From Plasmodiophora brassicae (taxonomy: Eukaryota > Endomyxa > Phytomyxea > Plasmodiophorida > Plasmodiophoridae): a DNA stretch of 64,000 nt. Location: assembly GCA_039704465.1 (NCBI GenBank), contig JASFAU010000013.1, forward strand, positions 372,001 through 436,000, in the 5' to 3' direction. This document shows, one piece after another, positions 30,528 through 41,571 of the stretch. A model generated the notes under the pieces. It did not search any database. It had not been told where the DNA came from and saw only the letters and a list, made by a program, of their open reading frames with translations. Every line of letters starts with the position of its first letter. Positions within the stretch are counted from its first letter, which is position 1. The translations under genes and the position numbers were made by a program.

Positions 30528-33500
30528 CTAGTGATCCGCCTGTGGCACCACATCACAGACCTGTTCTCTCGACAATGTCTCAGTACACAGCAAACCTGAC
30601 GCGCCTCCCGAAAGTGACGAATACAGCTCAGATTGAACGAAAGAGTCGTCAGCGATACGCAACCATGCGCGAAGGTCGGCAGAATATGTGAACGTGTACG
30701 AGTTCGAAAGCGTCACCAAGGGATAACCGCTCTTAGGATCGATCACGGCCGTCGAAAATTGCAAACCTGGCGCGCTAGACGTTAGCCATCGACGCAAGAA
30801 CAAACCAGTGCGATAGTACCAGGTCGTAGCAATGGCGCAATGGACGCCTCCAGCAGAACCCGTCCTGCAACGGCGTCCCAGAGAGCCAGCGACGCATCGG
30901 AACAAATCGTCAGCACACGGCACGACGAGTTTAACGACAAATGGCTCGCTAAGGTGACAGGTCAGAAACAGGGGGAATTTCAGAGGACAGCGACTCACGT
31001 TGGGCAGGAAGGATAACTGGCGGATGGGTGCGCATACCAGTCGGTGACAACCAGAACATGTCGCCGTCCGACGTCACTGCGACACAAACGGAGGAGTTGG
31101 CGCGGAAGTCAACAACAGTTCCATGCAGAATCGCTCGCCAGACCGTCGTCGACCCTTTCGATGCCCGCAGCTGTGATGTCCCTGGAGACACGGGTAAGGA
31201 AACGGCGACGTTGTTCTGCTGTCAATCGATTGGCGTCACCTGACGCGCCCGTGATAACTTCGACGACAATGGGCTCGGGTGTCAGCGGTTGCAATCCGAG
31301 TATTTTCTGGGTCTCGTCAGACATGCTTGTGTCGACAGGGACGGCGAACCTAGCGGGCCATGAAACCAGATGAACGAAAAGCGAGCGCACACTCCTGACC
31401 TTTGTCTGCGCTCGAGAGCAGCTATCGACACCGGTTTCGCCCAAGGCTGTGGCTGCATACTGTGTTCTGCAGGGAGTTCGACGGCAGGCAGTGCAGCAGG
31501 TCGCTGTACGGACTGGCTGGGACCTGGAGCAGGAGGAGCGGCCGGACCACTAGGACCGCTCGCAAGAACAGGCACGATGCGCCGTTTGCCATCAGGCGCC
31601 CGTGATTCCTATCCGCAATGTTAAAGGCATGGCATGACATTCGCAAGTTGTAACGAACTTGCTGAGTCTTTAGAAGGTCTGGGCCAGGTTGGGAGGAAGC
31701 ACCAATGGCGGACGATTGCCTTCCGCTCATGAGACGGTCTAACCGGTCAAGGCTGTGCGATGGCGATTAGACAGATGCCGTGCTATACGCCAAACGTAAC
31801 ATACCGGCTGCGCTCCGGCGGCTGAGGCCACGAGGCACCTTCGCCAAATGGAGCTCCTGCACGTAACTGGAGAGCAGTAGGGGTTTCCGCGATCGGGGCA
31901 ACAACGCGAACAGACTGCTCATCAATGGCCGCCCTTTGTTCGGCATCGGTCATACGGCGGCCCCCAAAGTCGTTCAGACCAAATCGAATCGCGGCAATTT
32001 CTCCTTCGTGCGAACAAATCAACAACGACCTTCGCATGACGCACGATTAGTAAGCGAAGACCACAACGGCGCAAATCGAGCCGACGAACAATCCATCTGG
32101 CGTCCATGACATATCAAGAACAGCCTGCGCAAAGAAATGACGAAAGACGGCAAGCGGGGTCTTGCTATGTGTCGCCCAGATAGAGATAGAGGAATCCATC
32201 GAGCCAACTATAAAGCGTATGACCTCAGCTGCCCCTACAGCATAGGCCGATTGGCGTACCAGCACAGACGTAGAACTTGCCGCCGCCCTCTTTGGACGGG
32301 CCATCGCGAGTAAACAGGCGTGGATTGAATCGGGACACGGTTGTCGGGCGGGTGTGCCCAACGAATGCGACGTTCTTCTTCCACGAGCCTCGATTCAGCA
32401 CGGGCGATGTGAACACCTGCGGACGCAGCCATGTCACTTTCATAGGACATTCACGTCAACAAATCGCAACCTTATGATGCGCATAGGAACCAACAACGAC
32501 GGAACCGTCCGGCGACCATGACGGCCGCCGAAAAACAATCTGCCGATTGATGTCGCTTGCATAGTTGTGGGCAAACTGCTTGTCCAGAAATGGCTTCCTA
32601 ATAGTGTGTTCGGCCACCCAATCCTCTACACAGGTGCACAATCAGGACGCTTGGAGTGTGCCGATGACACGACCCCACCGGTTCGCCACACTACCATCGT
32701 GCCGTCTTCTGATTGTGATATCAAGTAGCCGTCGAGCGGATCCCACGCTAGACCTGAGAAGGCGATGGTTACAGACAGGTGACATCGAACGTTGGGTCCG
32801 GCACGGTCAAGCGACCTTTCACCCAGTTCGTATGACCTGTCAAGGTAGCAATCTGCACGGGAGATTAGGTGGCACCCGTCAGACGCTAAACGACCTGGCC
32901 AACCTTCGTGAATGTGTCCGTATTCCAGATGATAATGCTGTTATCGACACTACAGGACGCCAGCCTCCTGCAGTCTGCCCACAACGTTATCCACGGTATG
33001 GAACGAACAGATCGGATCCTTACCCGGTGACCACGCCAGGTCCTGGATATCGGCTTCGTGCCCGACGAGGTTGCCAACGCATTTATACGATTCGACCGCT
33101 GGTCCTGAGAATGAATTCCCGCCCGACGCCTTGCCAGCGTACATCCACAGCAGGACCGCCCTGTCATCTCCACCCGACGCCTGCAACGATGCCTCTTCAG
33201 TGTAGGCGCTGTCGCAATCAGCCCGTTGTCTCTGCTTACGAGGAGGTGCCCGGAGGGCGACCACCGCACGGAATTGACACCGCCCGTGTGGACCGTCAAC
33301 GTGCACAGAAGCTTCTCGATGCGATCGTCGTGTTCAGCCGGCTCCTGTAACAACGGGGCCACAGCCCAGATCTTGACGCGAGAATCTGCGGCACAGGCGA
33401 CATCAGTGGAGACGATCCGACAACCCATGATTGTTCCAACCTCCGCCAGCGGTCGCCATGCGAGCCCCTTCGGGATGAATCGATACGGCATTGATCGCTG

Positions 33501-33641
33501 TCTGTTCTACGCGTTCCGCCAATATCGCACATCAGCCGGGGCGCGCTCAACGACACTGAGCGTACCATGGTCGACCCAGTCGGGCTTGGCGACCATCATC
33601 AGGTTGCGATCGTCATCGTCGTCGACCATCGTCTCCTGCAT
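30528..33641 (-). CDS. HIRA: HIRA histone H3.3 chaperone subunit (WD40 + HIRA domain)
   Basis: HIRA deposits H3.3-H4 independently of replication in the nucleus. The start MQETMVDDDDDRNLMMVAKP is followed by DWVDH|AINAVSIHPEGARMATAG and WD repeats with the family order: VKIWAVAPLLQEP, GGVNSVRWSPSGHLL, ASGGDDRAVLLW, LASCSVDNSIIIWNT, LAWDPLDGYLISQSEDGTMV, RRPSWSPDGSVVVG, NVAFVGHTRPTTVSRFNP, CAVGSMDSSISIW and DMSWTPDGLSLLICSHEGEI. The C-terminal half carries the HIRA domain: SKGSTTVWRAILHGTVVD, then RRCRTGSAGGVHCAIATTWY and a stop at 30528. A dozen or more introns of about 45-75 nt split the gene; apparent 25-34 nt introns disappear when the acceptor that restores the family sequence is used. 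No break seen. Confidence 0.92.
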
Positions 33642-33820
33642 GGTCGCCCGCACGCAGTACGCCGCTTGCGCGCGATTTGTATTCTAAACGGAACGGTGCG
33701 AGGCCCGTCGAGAGGAGGTGCCTCAGACGATGATCGACGTGAACGAGGGCCCTTCGGACAAGGGGCAACACACTTGTATATAATAATTGGACAGATAGAG
33801 GAGTTCTGTACAACAATTGG

Positions 33821-34740
33821 TCACAAGTCCAGGGTGATGTACGCCAACGGGCTCTTGGCGATACGATCGAGATTCGGTACGACGGCCGAGCATATGTCGC
33901 TGTGAACCTGTTCAGCCGGACGCGACGCGTCGATGATCTGCATGAGAAGAGGGACATCAGGGCAACGGTAGAACCGGAGGACGCTGTGGAACCCGGTTAC
34001 CTTCCATTCCGGCTTCTGCAGCATCTGGAAAATCCGGCGAACTTGGACCTGCGTCCTTTCGGTTTCGTAGCGCTCGCGACCGAACCCGCCTCGCTTCTTG
34101 GACGCTTCGATTGACATGTCCAGGAGCAGAGTGATGTCCGGTGATGGCAACCCAACATCGCACGCTCGGCACCAGTCAACCTCAAGACCCTGACGACGCG
34201 TTCAGCTACGCGCAGCATGGCGTGGAAAACAGGGGAGACCTTCGCGACAGAGAATGCAATTCCGGAATAGACATATCGGTCAACAATCAGTATTGTTCCA
34301 GCAGACAGCTTCGACTGGATGTGAGCACTACAGATGCAGGATGAGCGTCACCTCAGCCAAACGATTCATTCGTGCATGCACATACCTCATTTCCCATCGG
34401 TTGGCAGAAAACATCAGGTGCACTGCCTGCATCCAAGGCTTAGTCGAGACAGGCGTGCGGCTGGATTGCTTCAAACTCAGCCGACCTGGTCGTTAATCTC
34501 CGTGTTCTCACTCAAATACTCGTCAATGACCTTGCCAATCGTCGTTGTCCGATCTAAGTCGCAAGCAAACGTCAAACGCGTCGACCGGCATACAGCGACG
34601 ACGTCGAGACTTGGGAAGTTGATGATCTCGCAACGGTGACCTTGCGATTTCAGGGCGTCGGCCAGCATCCGAGCCTGGGTGCTCTTCCCGCTGCGGTCAA
34701 TCCCTTCGAGCAGGATGAACGCGCCGCGCCCGCCTCGCAT
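33821..34740 (-). CDS. Thymidylate kinase (dTMP kinase)
   Basis: Phosphorylates dTMP to dTDP for DNA synthesis. Minus strand exons read MRGGRGAFILLEGIDRSGKS (P-loop), then YLSENTEINDQ, AVHLMFSANRWEM, SKLSAGTILIVDRYVYSGIA, FSVAK (DRY substrate motif), GLEVDWCRACDVGLPSPDIT and LLLDM, followed by the lid KKRGGFGRERYE and the C-terminus IIDASRPAEQVHSDI. The order and spacing match DTYMK-type enzymes. About five introns split the gene. An in-frame upstream ATG (34863) exists, but 34740 matches the family start. The gene is head-to-head with the kinase remnant at 34821. Confidence 0.92.
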
Positions 34741-34820
34741 CGTCTGGTTCGCCAGCTCGGGGTTCTCCACGACGACGACGACGCAACCCCGCCGCACAGC
34801 AACGCCGCCCACACCGCCAA

Positions 34821-35298
34821 AATGAAACTGATCGTCCCACTGGCACTGCCAGAGCCCAGCCACTACTCACTAAAGTATGTGCCTACTGTAGGGCGAACGG
34901 TTCTGAAAGTCGTCGAATCAAGCACGCACTCTCTGTGCAAGCGCAACGCAATTCGACGACGACTGCTCCCAGCGTACTATAATGTTCAGTGCGGAATCCC
35001 TGACGTCGAGCTGGATGATGTCGGCCTGGCACTTGAGAATGTCGTCCCAACTGGCGGCATCGTTCGTGCCCGGTCGCCATGGACGAACTCCCTGCAGCAC
35101 ATAGCCCTGAGGTGTACGCGAGGAAAGGGCCAGACGCCGACGTCTGGTCGCTGGGTGCCTGCATGTTCTGGCTTCTCTTTGCGTGCCACCCGTACCAGGC
35201 AACGTCTTCGGGCGCCGTCAACCACGAACGCTCTTCTTAATATCGACAATGCACTCTGTGGATGGTGCGTCAGGATCGAACGCCTGATAGAGCGATAG
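34821..35298 (+). pseudogene. Protein-kinase C-lobe remnant with degenerate DFG
   Basis: From ATG 34821 (MKLIVPLALPEP) a likely intron leads to CGIPDVELDDVGLALENVVP, then SLQHIAPEVYARKGPDADVW and SLGACMFWLLFACHPYQ. The last part is the activation-segment end and helix F of a protein kinase (APE, DxWSLG). The N-lobe, VAIK Lys and HRD loop are absent, and the DFG position reads DDVG. It is either a dead fragment or an undetected long gene whose N-lobe lies in exons I cannot find; only 80 bases separate it from the thymidylate kinase start, so truncation is more likely. Confidence 0.5.
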
Positions 35299-35337
35299 AT
35301 AGTGTATCGGTGAACAGCCAGCAAAACCTGAAGCGTA

Positions 35338-35598
35338 TCACAATTCTTGATGTTGCGTTGCTCGTGTCGTCTCGACAGACTCGTCACCGGGCGTAGACAG
35401 GCTGAAGAGGAACCGCTTAACGTTTTCGTAATCGTGATCAGTCACGTTCTCCCGGGGCGGCACCATTGCGAGGATCCGCTCAAAGAGCGACCGCATGTGC
35501 ACACGACGGGCTCGGGCTCTGTCATCGAGAAGATGGGCACGAACAACTACACTTAGAGAAGCGATGAGACAAATGACGACGACGAGCCTGGGTTGCAT
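35338..35598 (-). CDS. Small secreted protein, 86 aa
   Basis: Single frame starting MQPRLVVVICLIASLSVVVR, a good signal peptide, followed by a short mature part (SLFERILAMVPPRENVTDHD, YENVKRFLFSL) and a polar C-terminus. No Cys pairs and no family recognised. The start is chosen because the hydrophobic core begins directly after it; an upstream in-frame ATG (35643) would place 15 polar residues before the signal. Confidence 0.5.
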   Translation of the reverse strand: MQPRLVVVICLIASLSVVVRAHLLDDRARARRVHMRSLFERILAMVPPRENVTDHDYENVKRFLFSLSTPGDESVETTRATQHQEL

Positions 35599-35670
35599 AA
35601 TGCGATCATGTGAGACTGGATCGCTATCGTACGCAGACGACAATCTGCTGTGTATTGTAGACGGATAGCC

Positions 35671-35937
35671 CTACAAGTTCGACCGCTGATGTTTAGGTTC
35701 GACCTTTACACCCGCTTTCTTGGCTGCTTCAAAGCATTCACGGAACGCCTTCACCTGCACTTGGCACGCTGTCCAATCGCGCTCGTTGACAACAAGGCAA
35801 TCTGCACACGCGAACGAGAGCTTAGTCCGCAGTTTCTGACGAGAGGCCGGCAATCCCCTGCCTTGCAGACTGTTGTACACTGTCGAGCAGTCCGCCTCTG
35901 TCAATCGAGACGCCAGGTCTTCACGCCGATCACACAT
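35671..35937 (-). CDS. Small cysteine-rich protein, possibly mitochondrial CHCH-like
   Basis: Single exon of 88 aa: MCDRREDLASRLTEADCSTV, YNSLQGRGLPASRQ, then FACADCLVVNERDWTACQVQ and VKAFRECFEAAKKAG. A Cys-x9-Cys pair (CQVQVKAFREC) and several upstream Cys suggest a twin-Cys intermembrane-space protein, but the first pair does not have clean CX9C spacing, so this is tentative. MIX23-like proteins are another possibility. The gene is tucked 70 bases downstream of the RAB3GAP2 stop on the same strand. Confidence 0.55.
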   Translation of the reverse strand: MCDRREDLASRLTEADCSTVYNSLQGRGLPASRQKLRTKLSFACADCLVVNERDWTACQVQVKAFRECFEAAKKAGVKVEPKHQRSNL

Positions 35938-36006
35938 CGCACAATTTCGATATGCGTAGGCGTCACGGTGCCGGTTGCAAATGGAACAATAAGGTTAAAC
36001 GACAGG

Positions 36007-39000
36007 CTATCTAGTACATTTGATTGCATCGGCGATTCTCTGAATCGTCTGGGAAATCTGCGTTGCTTGCTCTATACGCTGAACATTGAGATGTCCATCA
36101 CCGGGTGCATTGGAAACGAATGTGACGACTGCGGCGACGAACTGCTCGACTTCGATGGCAAACGCGCTCGTGCTGGCCAGAGTGCGAAACCGGCGCTGCC
36201 CAGAAAGGCTCGTACAGTTGGTGACATCTTCCTCGAGCCATTGTGTCAGGCTTCGATCGAGTGCTGCCAGGATGCGGTTGGCTCGAGTACTGACCGACCT
36301 GGGCGAGGAGGGAACGAAATCAGACGATTGCGGGGCTTCCTGTCAGCGAACACACCAACCTGCTCCTGGACTGTGTAGCTTGTCTGATAGCGGCAACAAT
36401 GCAGACAACGAGCAAACGTGCCCGATCGACCAGCTGTACAGCAAGCGCCGGGGAGTATACACAGTGACCCGACGTCAAATAGTCAAGGAGGCGTTCGTTC
36501 GCAGGCGATTCGCTCATCAGGTGACTGATGTGGGCCTGCATAACGCCATCGTACACTGACAAGTCGCGCGCGAGGTCCAACAATTCGGATTCGGTGATGG
36601 CCGAGCAGTTCGCGCGACTCAAATGGTGCAGAATGAAGTCACGTCGAGCAGCCTTCACGGGCGACGTCACGAGGGGACAAGAGGGTGCCGACGAAGGCGA
36701 TGCGGTAACGTCGACGCCTGGGAACAGATCACGAAGATCGACCAGATTCGGAGAAGCGACTGACGCACAACGGCAGATCAGGCTATACAACTCCACATCA
36801 TCCGGTGATAGAATTGCACCCGAGACACCCGATTGCCAACAACTGGCGGGCCATGTAACCTATCGACGCGATGATCAGCCCGACAAACGTGGATATCGAT
36901 ACATGTGTACAGCATACCGCAACTTCGTTTACAGGTTCAGATGTGCAATCTATCATTCGAAGCAAGCGCAGAATGGATCCCCACTTGACGTCAACCGTTT
37001 CGTCCGCGCCAGCAGCCTCAGACGCTTTGCCGTCCTGAACGGAAACTTCAGTCGTCCAGGTACCTAAAACGGCCGCAGCCTCACCTCGAAATACCCTGCA
37101 AGGGCGGGGCGCCCAACTCGCTCCCATAATTGGGTTGCTGCAGCAGAGCGTTGACGGGAAGACTGTCCCTGTCCAAGTAAAGACAGGGAATCGTCCAAAC
37201 TACCACGAAGGTCGAAAATAACCAAAGCACATGACACGAGAAGACTGTCAGAAGTTATCCCGCAATCAGGGAACTCGTCCTGAACATCAGCAACCATTCT
37301 GCCGGATGAGCCAGTAATTTCTCGAACGATATCGTTACAGTGATTCTGACGAGAGCACAGGTCCAAAGCCACCACCTTCGAGACAGACAATCGGTCCGAC
37401 TCCAGGCACTGCAGGGATATCCTTTCGGTAGCAGCTGACGAGTCGGATAGAATCTCTCGCAGTCTGCGAACGCGAAGAAGATGATGGACAGTATCGGTCC
37501 ACCATTGGTCACAGAGCAAGGCGGCAAAGGCTTCCGCAAGAATAAAGGCTGGCCCAGTAGCGGTAGTTTCTCGGACACGACGGCGAGCATATGGATCAAT
37601 GTTTGAAACGTCAAATAGTCTGGGCATTATCAAAGCGACGTCCGAAGAAGTCGGACAGTCAACGTCCCATATCCAGTCAAAGAACAGGCCGACAGATATG
37701 TCAGTTGGGAGATCGAGACCAACGAGAAATTTCCCAACCTCGCCGACCATTTCCGCATCGCCAGAGAGGGTAGGATCAAACGTAAACCGTGCCAACGATG
37801 TCCAGAGTTCGGCGTTGACCAGCAGGTCGCGCGGATGGAACGCAATCCGATGAACATCAGCGAAAGGAATAACGTTATCGTCCGTATTTACAGCAGCGAC
37901 GAACGATGCATATGCCTTCAGGATGCGGATCGTACGATCAAGTTCTGTATCGCGGAGCAATGCCGTCTCTTCAAATACAGACATTGCAGCGGGGAGGTTC
38001 GTCCAATCACAGTGCATCGCATCAACGATGCGCTGCATTGTAGCCTGAGGGTCACGCTTGAGAAGCCCTACAATATGCTTCGCGATAGGACTTCGATCTT
38101 CGTTCCGAAGCGATAGAGCACCATAGATCAAGCGAAAGTTGACATCGAGCTGGACACTGACGACATGTCCAGACGCACTCAGGACAAAGCATTCGGTTTG
38201 GCATTGGCGGAGTGAGTGGCCCCGGCCGATGTTTACAGCAGACACCCGTGGACCATAAGGCAGTTGCCATAGTTCTAGCAGTCCCCGGGACGATATGTAG
38301 ATGACGAGTATGGCATTTGAGCTACCACCCTCTTCCGACATCATGAACGCCACCTGTGCATCTCGGTACCTTTGAGAAACCGTGCATACGTCAGATCCAG
38401 AAGCCAGAGCGACCGCAATTACAGCCCATCACCCCTTCCACATCCGAACAAAGATATACTGCCGCATATCCAAGAGCATGATTCTTCCGAAATTATCGCA
38501 ACAGGCAGCAAGATGATCGTTCTCGAATGGACTGACTGCGATTGAAACTAGAGAGTGCCCCGTCGACAGAGGCTCGGATATTGCAGTCTCTGGCTATCGC
38601 AAACGGATTATTTCAGCAAAGGGGGTGTGCGTTGATCGACATAATACATACACTAATGAGTCGTCCTGCAGTCACAGTGATACTCCCCGACAGTTCTGGT
38701 TCAGAAGATAGATCGCTACTCGATAGAGATGAAGACCTGGTGGCTGAATTGCTTGCGCCACCACGCGCTGGTGAGTTCGGTGCGACCGCGTGGTCGTCAT
38801 CTGCAATAAGCATCGTTCGCCCGAAGGAGAAGAACGCTGATGCAACCTTCTTCGCCACGTCCACCCCGAGTTTTACTGCCGTCGTAACAATCTCCGAAGA
38901 AGAAGGCTCGTTGGGACAAACGCTGTACGCCAGCATCAACGGTGCTAGTTACATGTCAGATTAAGAAATACGAAACGAGAAAACTGCCTGACCTCCCACG

Positions 39001-39845
39001 GTAAGGAGATGAAAGCAATTAAGACCGTCGTTAGATACGTCATGGCAATGACCGTGCGCTGCTGTCGGATCTGTTGCCGATACAGTACTAAGTAAAACGC
39101 ATCGTGGGGAGTGACGTAACGAACCGCAAACGACAGCTCCACCCAGCGTTGTCTGGTGCTTGATTCGAAACTTCAGGTACTGCAACGTGGTGTGTGCCTC
39201 GTCACGCGACGTGCAAACATATTCGAAAGAGAATCCATCCAAAATGACGATCACGCTTTCGTATCGAATCAAAAGGTCCTTCGCTGACCTGTGTAAAGTA
39301 GTTCCATCTCAGGATCGGATCATTGGGGGGCTTCCAGCACCTTAACTGGATCGGTGAACGAAAGTTACGTTGGGTTGAAATAGCAAGAACAGGCTCGCGA
39401 TGAAGTACATAAGAAAACAGCAGCTCGCGGGTCTATAAACTCGACTCGTCAGATGTCGAAAGGAAATCAATGCAGAGCATTCTGCGTTACCTGACTGAAG
39501 CAGGCCAGCAGCCCTTCGCTGTCTCCGATCAAACAGCGCCAAGAAGCCCCCGTATCCACAACAGAGACGGACGTGATAAGAGAGCTGTGTCGGACGTTAG
39601 TCGATCGATGCAATAAAAACAGGTCTGACCGACACTGTATGAGACTTCACTTTCGACACCGCCCAAACCGTTTGAAGCTTCCCATGGTCAACAATCTCGA
39701 TCCGGTTCCCGTCTAGAACTCTGGCCAGCACGGTCCTTGCCGCGTTAACAGCCCAGACCGACGATGTCGTCTGTATCCTATCCCCACCCGCATTCAGATC
39801 CGGTTCAGTTCTGCACCAGATTCTGCCGCGAATCGTTTCCGTCAT
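36007..39845 (-). CDS. RAB3GAP2: RAB3GAP2, non-catalytic subunit of the Rab3/Rab18 GAP-GEF complex
   Basis: RAB3GAP2 with RAB3GAP1 regulates Rab3 and Rab18 at the ER and lipid droplets. Diagnostic blocks on the minus strand: CCGYGGFLALFDRRQRRAAG (N-terminal region), VIVILDGFSFEYV, VKLGVDVAKKVASAFFSFG, LVSIAVSPFENDHLAACCDN, FGRIMLLDM, VRMWKG|YRDAQVAFM and ILVIYISSRGLLELWQLPYG, PRVSAVNIGRG. These follow the human order closely. The C-terminal part (LDLARDLSVYDGVMQAHISH; NVQRIEQATQISQTIQRIAD) is helical, ending AIKCTR at 36007. The largest exon is 37064-38353. I take the start as METs at 39845 (MTETIRGRIWCRTEP); introns at 39.3-39.6 kb are not fully resolved. An apparent 21-nt intron near 37080 is better read as a 51-nt intron ending gttcag. 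Confidence 0.8.
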
Positions 39846-40346
39846 GGAGACATTAGACGAGCGACAGGCATGCGATCGGCAAAACGGGGTCGCTCTGGGA
39901 GTGAAAACAACCGTCGCGACAACTTGCAGCTACACATGAACGTTTTTGCAGCAGAATCTTGTGATGGCGCCCTACTGTCCGGCGTTTACTTTGTAATGAT
40001 CTCCAAATGGGCGCGAACGTTTGAACTATGCTCGCCAACGTTCATTCTAGCGAAAACCGGCTGAAATGCTTGTGGCTGTTAAACTGTTGAAATATGCCAC
40101 CAGGTGGGTAGGGGCGGCATGCATCCCTTGACAGACATCTCATTGTGACGAATTGAAGCCTTGATTGTCGTACACGACAAATCGCCATGGACCGAAGGTT
40201 CCTCTATCTGTCCCTCTAACCTATTTTAACCGAGAGTCAAAACTCACTTGGAGGCGGCCTGCTTGTCTTTGTATCTGCTCCGGTGCTCTACATGATTTGA
40301 CTCGCACCCAAATGCTGGGTACTTCTTTCGATTGATCGAGTGTACC
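39846..40346. other. Gene-poor stretch
   Basis: No convincing gene. It includes the upstream region of RAB3GAP2; a minus-strand frame at 39853-40038 could be an extra 5' exon but has no family support. Confidence 0.35.
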
Positions 40347-40359
40347 ATTGTACGGAACG

Positions 40360-40818
40360 ATGCTTCTTACAGTCGTGACGGTGACCGCGCTAACACCAGT
40401 CGTATTGTCATGGATTGTCGTCCGCAACGATAACAACGGAAGGGACGAGTACCGCGTCATACTTACTTCTGACCAACCCGTTGTCGTTTGCTCGCACGAA
40501 CCTGGTCGCTGTGGCGATTTTCGAACGCTACCAGTAGAACAAACATGTAAGACGACCCCAGCGCGTCGTGTTCCTGAATTTCGAACAAGTCGTCACGATT
40601 ATGTCCGCAGTCGTGCCATTTCGTTGGCCAGCAGTACCTCTGTGACGCTGTTCATGACAGCGTCAGACAGCCACGTCTCACCCGCTAGATGCCGAAACAT
40701 GTGCCTTGTCTTAACGTCAACACCGTGCACGTCTTTCCTAATATTCTTCCAGAAAATTGGACTTCAACACGACCTCCCGCATCATCGCGTCAACCAATCT
40801 GGGGCGAACCGAAAATAG
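40360..40818 (+). CDS. Hypothetical secreted protein, exon structure unresolved
   Basis: ATG 40360 opens MLLTVVTVTALTPVVLSW, a good signal peptide, then IVVRNDNNGRDEYRVILTSD, QPVVVCSHEPG. A likely donor (gtaagacgac) follows at about 40547. Later frames RAISLASSTSVTLFMTASD and, after a probable acceptor, NWTSTRPPASSRQPIWGEP may be further exons. I do not recognise the product, and the end coordinate is only that of one open frame. Confidence 0.35.
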   Translation: MLLTVVTVTALTPVVLSWIVVRNDNNGRDEYRVILTSDQPVVVCSHEPGRCGDFRTLPVEQTCKTTPARRVPEFRTSRHDYVRSRAISLASSTSVTLFMTASDSHVSPARCRNMCLVLTSTPCTSFLIFFQKIGLQHDLPHHRVNQSGANRK

Positions 40819-41571
40819 GGTAAGAGACAAAGTTACTGGGATTGGCCAACCAGCGACGAACATCGTCGTACCGGTCGTCGTTCAGGCTCATTACTGAAAC
40901 GGAGTTTAGTGCATGCGTATACCTTGCAATGACACGACGCCCTAAATATTGTACAATGGACGACCAACGGAGACGCACTTGGAGACGACGGCGGCGCGGC
41001 AGGCAACAGACCTCGAAGGTCCTGTAGTGCATTTCAAGCACACCATACGTTGAGATCGACGTACATTTCTCATCTTCACTGCGCTGTCAAAACCTAGCCT
41101 GGGTACACAGATCTGGGCAACACAGTGAAGAAACGAAATGTACGTCAATCACATCGTTTGGTGGGCCTCCAAGATCCCTCGCACCGTGACGATAATATGC
41201 CCCTTAAGGCCGCTCCGCCCGCACCACAACGCTCCAGATCCACGATATTTCATACTGTACATATAATGTTCGCTCATGCAACAAAGGCTGCATCGGCGAG
41301 CCTGACGGATTAATCACCTCCGTTCGCGGGCGCGACCTCTGCGATGAGCAGGTCAAACTCTGGTATGCACGGCATGCCCGCGTTCGTATCGGCGCTCGAA
41401 GCGATGAGACTGCGTTTGGCAGGGATGGAGCCATGATCGTGCATCGTGGTCCACTGTGCCCTGTATCGTATGCAGCATTCCCAATTAGACAGCGATTAGG
41501 CCTCCTGGGCTGATGATGCTGGCTGACTTGACTGCGTGACGAAATACGCGTCGTGACGGTTGTTTTGAGCA
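40819..41571. other. Unresolved stretch with competing frames on both strands
   Basis: A minus-strand frame (ALNSVSVMSLNDDRYDDVRR, WLANP) and a plus-strand frame (GRDGAMIVHRGPLCPVSYAA) both look protein-like. I cannot assemble either into a gene. It also holds the hairpin at 41054-41148. Confidence 0.3.
41054..41148. repeat. Imperfect inverted repeat, arms about 40 bp
   Basis: gacgtacatttc and ttcactg on the left are mirrored by cagtgaa and gaaatgtacgtc on the right, with a small indel, around a spacer of about 30 nt. Confidence 0.6.

Noticed and set aside
32218..32490. Tiny introns (25 and 34 nt) in HIRA
   Set aside because: Acceptors further downstream (tttatag and cgtccgcag) give 53- and 55-nt introns and restore the HIRA sequence CAVGSMDSS and HHKVFTSPVLNRGSW.
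37064..37090. 21-nt intron in RAB3GAP2
   Set aside because: Using the acceptor gttcag gives a 51-nt intron in frame (GYFE|DGKAS).
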